The notes below the pieces were generated by a model. That model saw nothing but the letters and a program-made list of their open reading frames with translations, was not told the DNA's origin and did no database searches. A DNA stretch of 10,925 bases. Origin: Candidatus Scatomorpha merdipullorum. GTDB taxonomy: Bacteria; Bacillota; Clostridia; Oscillospirales; Oscillospiraceae. Below are positions 1 through 5,265 of the stretch, piece after piece. Position numbers and translations under genes: made by a program. Position 1 is the first letter of the stretch. Each line of letters starts with the position of its first letter. The stretch spans positions 1 through 10,925 of the forward strand of contig DVJK01000241.1 in NCBI GenBank assembly GCA_018716795.1. Direction: 5' to 3'.

Positions 1-1361
1 TGCATGGGCACCCTTTTATCTTTATATGTGAAATAATTATCGTGTATTAAATCGAGCACGTCCTCCTGCCGCTCAATTTCCTCAAAAATCTCCGCGCTGT
101 CTTTATATCCGAATTCGCCCAGGGCCTTAAAGTAATTCTTCGCCGTTTCAACATTGCCGCTTTCGATTAGTTCAAAGCACTCATCATAAACATCCTGCTT
201 ATACTCCTCGGCCTCCGCCTGCACGGCCGCGGCGCGCTCGGCGCTGTCGGAGTAGTCGCCCAGGCCGCTGAAAAGCTCGTAGGCCTCGTCATAGTCCGAA
301 AGGGTGGAGACCGTAACGCTTTTGTCTATGCCGGCCAGCAGCCTGTCGGCCTTCGTGTACCAGACGTTGTTGACCTGATCGGCGCTGTCCTCATAGTCGC
401 CGAGGCCGGTGAAAAGCTCGGCGGCCCCGTCGTAGTCGCCGTCCTCGAGCTTGGCGGCGGCGAGGTTATATATCTGCTGCCTGCTGTCCTTGAAGCTGCC
501 GAGCGCGGTGAAGGCCTCGACGGCTTCCTCCTCCTCGCCGGCCTCCAGAAGGGCGAGCGCGGCGTCGTATTCGTCGGATTTGTTCATATACCAGCCGAGA
601 TATATGGCTCCGGCGATGAGCAGGATTACAATGGGCGTTATTATCTTCGCGAGCTTTTTGGCCTTCTTCACATTGGCCTTCTTCCGCTCCTCGGCCTCGG
701 CCCGGGCCTTTTCGGCCATTTCGGCCTCATGCTTCAGCCGCTCGTCCCGCTCGGACTTGAGCGCCTCGAGGTCGGGCGAGGCTATCGCCGCGCGCTCCTT
801 GCCGCAGCGGAAGCAGGCCGGCTCGTCCTCGTGATTTATCGCGCCGCAGTTGCAGCGCCAGAGGTCCTTGAACTCCGCGTAGGTCACCGCGCTGTCCGCG
901 CCGTACTTGAGCGCGTACTGCCTCATGAGCTCCGCGTCGCCCAGCTTCGCCGCCAGCGGCTCGGGCATGGGCAGCTGCTCCCAGGCCGCGTCCTCGTCCG
1001 GCGTCCAGACGCTGTTGTCCGCGAAGACCACGCGGCCTATGCTCAGCTTGAAGCCGCGCGTGGTGGAGTCCGGGAGGTACACCGGCGACTCCTGCCCGAA
1101 GAAGACGTCGCGCGGCGCCATGAGGTCGAGGTATTGATACTCGCCCGGACAGCCCAGCGGCGCGCCGGTCGTGTCCAGCGGCTGGAACCGCGCCGTCAGC
1201 GCCTTTATCGGCAGCCGCGCGGCGTTCCGGAACACACACTGCGCAAAAATCCCGCCCGTCTGGTTGTCCTTATAAAGCTCGCCCGACACGATAATAACCG
1301 GCGAGCCCGCGCAATAAAGATTCGTAGGCTCCGCAAACAGCCTGAAAAACCTCTCGTCCAT
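1..1361 (-). CDS. Zinc-ribbon, single-pass membrane protein with TPR-like repeats (partial, C-terminus off the left edge)
   Basis: The frame is open from an ATG at 1361 down to the left edge, 453 complete codons, with no stop inside the window. AAAGGGG lies 7 bases before the ATG and fixes the start. Residues 1-165 form a mixed polar and hydrophobic domain that I do not recognise. A four-Cys zinc ribbon follows (C170, C172, C183, C186, starting WRCNCG). Then comes a highly charged Glu/Lys/Arg/Ala-rich stretch at about 195-238, probably helical or coiled coil, and one membrane helix at about 240-260. The rest contains four degenerate repeats with a core like LFTGLGDYEDS (bases 483-515, 384-416, 243-275, 96-134), a TPR-like helical repeat common in Clostridia. 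Membrane topology is inferred: a cytoplasmic zinc ribbon and an outer repeat region would fit, but there is no cleavable signal peptide. The catalytic or binding role is unknown; a scaffolding or envelope-sensing role is only a guess. It appears to be a separate unit from the antiporter gene, which has its own terminator. Confidence 0.85.
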   Translation of the reverse strand, partial: MDERFFRLFAEPTNLYCAGSPVIIVSGELYKDNQTGGIFAQCVFRNAARLPIKALTARFQPLDTTGAPLGCPGEYQYLDLMAPRDVFFGQESPVYLPDSTTRGFKLSIGRVVFADNSVWTPDEDAAWEQLPMPEPLAAKLGDAELMRQYALKYGADSAVTYAEFKDLWRCNCGAINHEDEPACFRCGKERAAIASPDLEALKSERDERLKHEAEMAEKARAEAEERKKANVKKAKKLAKIITPIVILLIAGAIYLGWYMNKSDEYDAALALLEAGEEEEAVEAFTALGSFKDSRQQIYNLAAAKLEDGDYDGAAELFTGLGDYEDSADQVNNVWYTKADRLLAGIDKSVTVSTLSDYDEAYELFSGLGDYSDSAERAAAVQAEAEEYKQDVYDECFELIESGNVETAKNYFKALGEFGYKDSAEIFEEIERQEDVLDLIHDNYFTYKDKRVPM

Positions 1362-1467
1362 GCAATTGCCCCTTTCTTCTGCTTCAAAAGGCAAAAACAA
1401 TTAACTGGCTGCATAGTATGGCGAAAAAATTTTGAAGACCGCCACGCGCCTTGCCGCACGGCGCAGC

Positions 1468-1499
1468 AAAAAATCCCCGGCGTGAAAACGCCGGGGATT
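1468..1499 (-). terminator. Rho-independent terminator of the antiporter gene
   Basis: An 11-bp perfect stem (1472-1482 pairing with 1489-1499, core CCCCGGCG) encloses a 6-base loop. On the minus strand it is followed by a run of T (complement of A at 1468-1473). It begins about 10 bases past the antiporter stop codon, so it ends that transcript before the next minus-strand gene. The gap 1362-1467 holds the leader of that next gene; I see no convincing promoter there. Confidence 0.92.
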
Positions 1500-1508
1500 G
1501 CGCTTTTA

Positions 1509-2906
1509 TTACGATTTACCCGCCTCGGAGCTCGGGAGCCATTTTTCAAAATCCCAGGGGTCCTTGGCAAAGCGCCTGTCGGAAAACGGAGCGAACACCG
1601 TGACAAAGGTCAGAACAAAGGTTATGAGGACGAAGAAATTGAAGGGTATCGTCTGCACGAAGGAGATGCCCGCGCCCGCCGTCTCAATCATGGACGCCAT
1701 GGTCAGCGCCGCGCCGGTGTAGGGGATGATGACCGCGGTGCCCGCCGTCGAGATGGGCATGATGGAGGCAATGCGCCTCGGGTCAATCCGGTACTTCTTC
1801 GAGATGTCGCGCGTCACGTCGCCGATGGTGACCATGGGGATGGTGTCGTTGCCCACGCAGCAGGTGACCAGGACGCCGAGCAGGAAGATGACGCCCTGCG
1901 CCGACTTCGGCCCCTTTATGAGCTTGGTGAGCCTGCTTATCACCCACTCGATGCCTCCGGCCTCGGTCACGATGCCTATCGTACCGGCCATGAAGATGAA
2001 GAGCAGCATCATGTTCGCCATGCCGTACATGCCCTCCGCCACCGTGACGCAGCCCTCGAGCAGGTTGAATTTCCCCTCAGCCAGGCCGATAATGACGCCG
2101 AGCACGATGCCGCTGCTGAGCGAGAGGACGAAGTTCACGCCCGCCAGGGCCAGCACGAGGATGAAGATATACGGCAGGATGGACCAAACGTTCACGTCAT
2201 AGTGCTCGATGCTGACCTCTCCGGTGGGGCGTCCGAAGACGACGTACAGCGCAATCGCGGCGATGAACGGAATCGCATAGAGCAGGGCCTGGGAGATGAG
2301 CTTGTCCTTGGTGGCCTTCCCCGCGCCTATGCCCATGACGCTGTTGGAGACTATCGTGCAGTCCGAAATAAGGCTCATGCTGTTGCCGAACATGGCCGAG
2401 CCCATAACGCTCGCCGCCATAATGGGCACGGATATGCCCGCCCCGACGGCGATTGACAGCGCTATCGGAGCCAGCGCGACGATGGTGCTTATCGAGCTGC
2501 CGCTCGCGAAGGAGACGATGCAGCCGACGACGAAGAATCCGGCCGTGATGACGGAGGCGGGGACATAGTTCATGCACAGCCCGACTATCGAGTCCACGCC
2601 GCCGCAGGCCTTCGCAACGGTGGCGAAGGCGCCTGCAAGCGCAAAGACGACAAGCGGCACCGCAATGCTCGGTTTGGCAATGCCCTTGAGCATCCAGTTG
2701 AACTTGTCCGAAAACTTGCCCCTGATTATCAGGAAGGCCGACATGAGCGCGATATAGCCGCCTATGCTCGCCGGGAACTGCGCAAAGGGCTTTTCCATCC
2801 CCATTGCGTTGCAGGCTATGCCCGCGCCGAGGAAAACCAGTACGAATACAAGAATCGGCAGCACGCTGACAAAACCACGGGAACCACTTTTGTTTTGGCT
2901 GTTCAC
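1509..2906 (-). CDS. NhaC-family Na+/H+ antiporter-like transporter
   Basis: A very hydrophobic protein of 465 residues with roughly ten to twelve membrane helices, the first at about residues 12-34. Family marks seen: GNSMSLISDC at about 174-183, matching the conserved NhaC segment with a Ser-Asp pair next to a helix break, and CCVGNDTIPMV near 350. NhaC-family proteins exchange Na+ for H+, but relatives exchange organic acids (malate/lactate) or amino acids, so the substrate is open. The frame extends up to a TTG at 2927, but no ribosome site precedes it. The GTG at 2906 has AAGAGG 8 bases upstream and is preferred; an ATG at 2913 is out of frame. It is divergent from the aminotransferase and shares a dyad box with it, so co-regulation and a transport role linked to that amino acid or its product are plausible (inference). 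It has its own terminator downstream. Confidence 0.9.
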   Translation of the reverse strand: MNSQNKSGSRGFVSVLPILVFVLVFLGAGIACNAMGMEKPFAQFPASIGGYIALMSAFLIIRGKFSDKFNWMLKGIAKPSIAVPLVVFALAGAFATVAKACGGVDSIVGLCMNYVPASVITAGFFVVGCIVSFASGSSISTIVALAPIALSIAVGAGISVPIMAASVMGSAMFGNSMSLISDCTIVSNSVMGIGAGKATKDKLISQALLYAIPFIAAIALYVVFGRPTGEVSIEHYDVNVWSILPYIFILVLALAGVNFVLSLSSGIVLGVIIGLAEGKFNLLEGCVTVAEGMYGMANMMLLFIFMAGTIGIVTEAGGIEWVISRLTKLIKGPKSAQGVIFLLGVLVTCCVGNDTIPMVTIGDVTRDISKKYRIDPRRIASIMPISTAGTAVIIPYTGAALTMASMIETAGAGISFVQTIPFNFFVLITFVLTFVTVFAPFSDRRFAKDPWDFEKWLPSSEAGKS

Positions 2907-2938
2907 TTCCCATACCTCTTTTCTCAATCAAAAAATAT

Positions 2939-2959
2939 TCAGCCAATCTAGATTGATAC
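2939..2959. promoter_or_regulatory. Dyad box 1, candidate operator in the antiporter leader
   Basis: The core CAATCTAGATTG (2944-2955) is a perfect 12-bp palindrome. Flanks included, the site matches box 2 at 3126-3145 over about 20 bases with a single base deletion and one substitution. It lies about 33 bases downstream of the predicted antiporter start of transcription, where a bound protein would act as a roadblock. The protein that binds it is unknown; the TetR product at 4501-5160 is one candidate. Confidence 0.6.
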
Positions 2960-2968
2960 GCCAATTTT

Positions 2969-2981
2969 AAGTGATTCACTT
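2969..2981. promoter_or_regulatory. Palindrome AAGTGATTCACTT over the antiporter transcription start
   Basis: Perfect 6-bp arms (AAGTGA and TCACTT) flank one central T. It falls at about +1 to +14 of the predicted antiporter transcript, a classical repressor position. Its sequence differs from the CAAT(C)TAGATTG boxes, so a second regulator is possible. Short palindromes also occur by chance, hence the modest confidence. Confidence 0.35.
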
Positions 2982-2988
2982 TGGAGAT

Positions 2989-3017
2989 AGAATACATGAT
3001 TGCCGCTGCCTTGTCAA
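2989..3017 (-). promoter_or_regulatory. Predicted sigma-A promoter for the antiporter
   Basis: On the minus strand a perfect -35 TTGACA (3012-3017) and a -10 TATTCT (2989-2994) are separated by exactly 17 bases. Predicted start near 2982 gives a leader of about 76 bases that contains dyad box 1 and the AAGTGA palindrome. Confidence 0.75.
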
Positions 3018-3052
3018 GCATATTTTTCGGTTTATTCGGTGTGATAACCCCG

Positions 3053-3067
3053 AATATTCAGAATATT
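3053..3067. promoter_or_regulatory. Central dyad AATATTC-A-GAATATT between the divergent promoters
   Basis: Two perfect 7-base arms around one A, centred at 3060. This is about 68 bases upstream of the aminotransferase start and about 78 upstream of the antiporter start, near the midpoint between them. The position suits an activator serving both directions. It is AT-rich, so chance occurrence is possible. Confidence 0.4.
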
Positions 3068-3092
3068 TGGCGAATAAATGCAAAAGAACACA

Positions 3093-3121
3093 TTGACAGA
3101 TGCAATTTTTGTTGCTATAAT
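3093..3121 (+). promoter_or_regulatory. Consensus sigma-A promoter for the aminotransferase
   Basis: Perfect -35 TTGACA (3093-3098), 17-base spacer, perfect -10 TATAAT (3116-3121). Transcription should begin near 3128, inside dyad box 2, giving a leader of about 59 bases. A perfect-consensus promoter with a dyad on its start site suggests strong expression held down by a repressor. Confidence 0.88.
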
Positions 3122-3125
3122 GCTG

Positions 3126-3145
3126 TCAGCCAATTAGATTGATGC
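3126..3145. promoter_or_regulatory. Dyad box 2, candidate operator on the aminotransferase start site
   Basis: The core CAATTAGATTG (3131-3141) is box 1 minus one C, with the same flanks (TCAGC before, GAT then C after). It begins 4 bases after the -10 hexamer and covers the predicted start of transcription, so a bound protein would block initiation. Confidence 0.6.
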
Positions 3146-3186
3146 TCTAAATAATACTGCGAAAATTAATAGGGAGGCTGGAATTC

Positions 3187-4443
3187 ATGTCGTCAAATTA
3201 CGAAGCCGCAGCGAGCATACTCGATGGCTGCGAGGGAAACACCCTTCTCGCCCGCAGGATGGGGCAGGTAAGACCTAATATAATAAGAAAATTACTTAAT
3301 ATGGACACCTCGGACTGCATACCCTTCACGGCGGGCACGCCCGCCCCGGAGGCCTTCCAGCTCGACGTCCTGCGCGAAATGACGAACGCCGCGATAGACA
3401 AGCACGGCGCGACCTGCTTCGCCTACGGCACGACCTTCGGCGAAAAGAGCTTCAGGGAGGCCATAGTCAAGCACTATCTCAGCGGGAAGTGGCTGGGCGA
3501 TACCGACCCTGACGACATAGTCGTCACCACCGGCTCGACGCAGGGCTTCGACCTCATGTGGAAGACGCTCGTCACGCCCGGCGACACCGTCCTGATAGAG
3601 GAGACCACCTTTGTCGGCACGATAAGCTCCCTGACGATGGGCGAGCCGCATCTCGTCGGCGTCAAGTCTGACGAGCATGGCATGAACATGGACGACCTCG
3701 AGACCAAGATGCGCGAGTATCATCCCAAGTTCGTCTATATAAACCCGACCTTCGGCAATCCGACCGGCAAAACCCTGCCCGCCGACCGCCGCAAAAGGAT
3801 GGCGGAGCTCGCCGCGAAGTATAACGTCTATGTGCTTGAGGACGATCCTTACGGTGACGTCCGCTTCTACGGCGAACGCCTCAAGCCCATAAAGGCCTAC
3901 GACGTGGGCGACCGCGTCGTCATGCTCAACAGCTTCTCTAAAATCTTTGTGCCCGGCCTGCGCTGCGCCTTTGCGGTGGTGCCGAAGGACCTCTACGCCG
4001 CCTTCGTCTTCGCCAAGCAGACCGCGGACATGCATCCGCCCGTGCTGAGCCAGTTCATTTGCGAGGCCTTCCTGGAGCGCGACCTCATCTGGCCCAATAT
4101 CGAGCGGCTTGCCGGCATATACAAGAAGCGCTGGGATCTCATGAAGAGCTGCATTGATAAATACTTCCCCAAATGCGTCAAATACGTCGACTGCGAGGGC
4201 GGCTATTTCACCTGGCTGACCTTCCCGAAGGGCGTGGACACGACGGAGCTCTTCATGAAGTGCAAGGAGGAGGAGCACGTCATCTTCATTCCGGGAGCTG
4301 GCATGTTCCTCGACATGGAGAACAACAAAAACTACGTCCGCATGAGCTATACCGCCTGCCGCCTTGAGGATATGGAGGAGGGCGTCCGCCGCATGGGCCT
4401 TTTCTGTGCGCGCAATATCCCCGAGGAGCTTCAAAAGGCCTAA
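3187..4443 (+). CDS. PLP-dependent aminotransferase, class I/II (2-aminoadipate/aromatic Aro8-LysN-like)
   Basis: 418 residues, usual family length. Start ATG is preceded by GGGAGG at 9-10 bases. Fold-type-I landmarks are all present: GSTQG (116-120) for phosphate binding, NPTFGNPTG with N191, EDDPYGD with D219 (pyridine nitrogen) and Y222, NSFSKIFVPGLR with the Schiff-base lysine K252, and R385 in YVRMSYT for the substrate carboxylate. The layout resembles the group of 2-aminoadipate, kynurenine, aromatic and branched-chain aminotransferases related to MocR C-terminal domains; there is no N-terminal DNA-binding domain. It should be a cytosolic enzyme moving an amino group from an amino acid to a 2-oxoacid such as 2-oxoglutarate. 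The amino acid is not determinable; a hydrophobic or aromatic one would fit the neighbouring flavoenzyme and ferredoxin oxidoreductase (inference). It is divergent from the antiporter and followed by a hairpin, so it is probably monocistronic. Confidence 0.93.
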   Translation: MSSNYEAAASILDGCEGNTLLARRMGQVRPNIIRKLLNMDTSDCIPFTAGTPAPEAFQLDVLREMTNAAIDKHGATCFAYGTTFGEKSFREAIVKHYLSGKWLGDTDPDDIVVTTGSTQGFDLMWKTLVTPGDTVLIEETTFVGTISSLTMGEPHLVGVKSDEHGMNMDDLETKMREYHPKFVYINPTFGNPTGKTLPADRRKRMAELAAKYNVYVLEDDPYGDVRFYGERLKPIKAYDVGDRVVMLNSFSKIFVPGLRCAFAVVPKDLYAAFVFAKQTADMHPPVLSQFICEAFLERDLIWPNIERLAGIYKKRWDLMKSCIDKYFPKCVKYVDCEGGYFTWLTFPKGVDTTELFMKCKEEEHVIFIPGAGMFLDMENNKNYVRMSYTACRLEDMEEGVRRMGLFCARNIPEELQKA

Positions 4444-4445
4444 AC

Positions 4446-4482
4446 AAAAACCGCACGGGGATTAGCCTGGCTAATCCCCGTG
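4446..4482 (-). terminator. Terminator between convergent aminotransferase and tetR genes
   Basis: Perfect 14-base arms CACGGGGATTAGCC (4454-4467) and its complement (4469-4482) are separated by a single T; the folded form would have a loop of about 7 bases on an 11-bp stem. On the minus strand it is followed by CGG and five T (4446-4450), a good terminator for the TetR gene. On the plus strand the T-tract is weak, but the hairpin lies right after the aminotransferase stop and may serve both genes. Confidence 0.82.
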
Positions 4483-4500
4483 TGTGGGCCGGTTTGGATT

Positions 4501-5160
4501 TTATATTGCCGCGGCGGGCTCTGCGAGCCGCGACTCGTCTTCAAGTTCCTCCGCGCCGTCTATTATAAGCGTGCCCTTGATTATGCCGCGTATAACCGGC
4601 GGCCAAAAAATCTTGGAGTATTTCTCCATGTCGAAGTCGTCGCGGCTTGTCCAGCCATACAATATGCCTCGCTGAAGCGTAAAGATGAACTCCACCGTCT
4701 CCGCGGGATCGGACTTGCTCGATATCGTGCCTATCTTCTGCGCATATGAGATGAACGCGAGAAGCTCTTCCCTCTGTATCGGGCTGCAGCCCATCATCGT
4801 GCGCGAGGTCACCCAGCGGTACTTGTTGAGCAGCAGCATCGGCCCGGCCTTGCGCCAGAGCTCCTGCGTGTCTATCATGAACTTGTAGAGATATTGATAT
4901 GGATCGGCCGCCTTTTCCTCCATGTGGCTTGTCAGCCCGAGGGAAATATTTATGTTGCGGTTATATATTTGCTTTAAAATCTCGTCCTTGCTGCCGAACA
5001 TGTGGTAGAGCGAGCCGTTGGATATACCCGTTTCGGAGCTGATGTCTCCCATCGTCGTCTGTTCATAGCCTCGTTCGTTGAAGAGCTTTATCGCCGTATC
5101 CAGCACGAGGTTATAGTTTATCTGCTTTCTCTGCTGACGTATGGAAGGGGTTTTATCCAT
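4501..5160 (-). CDS. TetR/AcrR-family transcriptional regulator
   Basis: 219 residues. The N-terminal DNA-binding domain is typical: an alpha-helical lead-in (about 15-30, ending LFNERGYEQTT) and a helix-turn-helix at about 35-54 (MGDISSETGISNGSLYHMF), then the GSKDEIL segment. Residues 65-200 form the variable ligand and dimer domain, and the tail (200-219) is acidic to Ala-rich. The ATG has GGAGGAG 8 bases upstream. It lies divergent from the flavoenzyme gene with a 105-base gap, the usual arrangement for a TetR repressor of its neighbour, responding to a small hydrophobic effector. Ligand and operator are unknown; candidates are the tetR/flavoenzyme gap and the dyad boxes at 2939-3145. Confidence 0.93.
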   Translation of the reverse strand: MDKTPSIRQQRKQINYNLVLDTAIKLFNERGYEQTTMGDISSETGISNGSLYHMFGSKDEILKQIYNRNINISLGLTSHMEEKAADPYQYLYKFMIDTQELWRKAGPMLLLNKYRWVTSRTMMGCSPIQREELLAFISYAQKIGTISSKSDPAETVEFIFTLQRGILYGWTSRDDFDMEKYSKIFWPPVIRGIIKGTLIIDGAEELEDESRLAEPAAAI

Positions 5161-5202
5161 ATTTCTGTCTCCTCCAGTCTCATCTCAAGCTTCTTTATTC
5201 TA

Positions 5203-5231
5203 TTTATAGCACGATTTGAGCGCTATTTCAA
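5203..5231 (-). promoter_or_regulatory. Predicted promoter for the TetR gene
   Basis: On the minus strand, TTGAAA (5226-5231), a 17-base spacer and TATAAA (5203-5208). Predicted leader of about 35 bases carrying the GGAGGAG site. The spacer contains AGCGCT and weak TTGA/TCAA arms, but no strong long dyad. Confidence 0.7.
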
Positions 5232-5243
5232 GCGGCTTATTTT
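5216..5243 (+). promoter_or_regulatory. Weak candidate promoter for the flavoenzyme gene
   Basis: TTGAGC (5216-5221), 16-base spacer, TATTTT (5238-5243); each hexamer matches consensus at four of six positions. It overlaps the tetR -35 on the other strand, so a single bound repressor could cover both. The resulting leader would be short (about 16 bases), which lowers confidence. Confidence 0.3.
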
Positions 5244-5265
5244 TTTCATTATAGAAGGAGGACCT

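Noticed and set aside
1439..1467. Small GC-rich inverted repeats (GCGCC/GGCGC) downstream of the antiporter terminator
   Set aside because: Short arms and no conserved RNA-like architecture; expected by chance in GC-rich DNA.
729..2456. Long plus-strand open frame of 575 codons
   Set aside because: It lies antisense to two clear genes, crosses their boundary including a terminator, and its product is Arg/His/Asp-rich low-complexity text typical of a GC-rich shadow frame.
2197..3021. Minus-strand open frame of 274 codons overlapping the antiporter start
   Set aside because: It begins inside the promoter and is a frame-shifted reading of the antiporter gene, rich in Arg and His and without membrane helices.
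3292..4434. Minus-strand open frame of 380 codons
   Set aside because: Antisense to the aminotransferase, whose every catalytic motif is intact; the product has shadow composition.
4454..4482. The 14-base inverted repeat as a possible operator or mobile-element end
   Set aside because: It lies between convergent stops with a T-run on the minus strand, which a terminator explains fully; no transposase is nearby.
5002..5265. N-terminal extension of the flavoenzyme frame
   Set aside because: It would overlap tetR and its promoter; the ATG at 5266 has a strong ribosome site and matches the family N-terminus.
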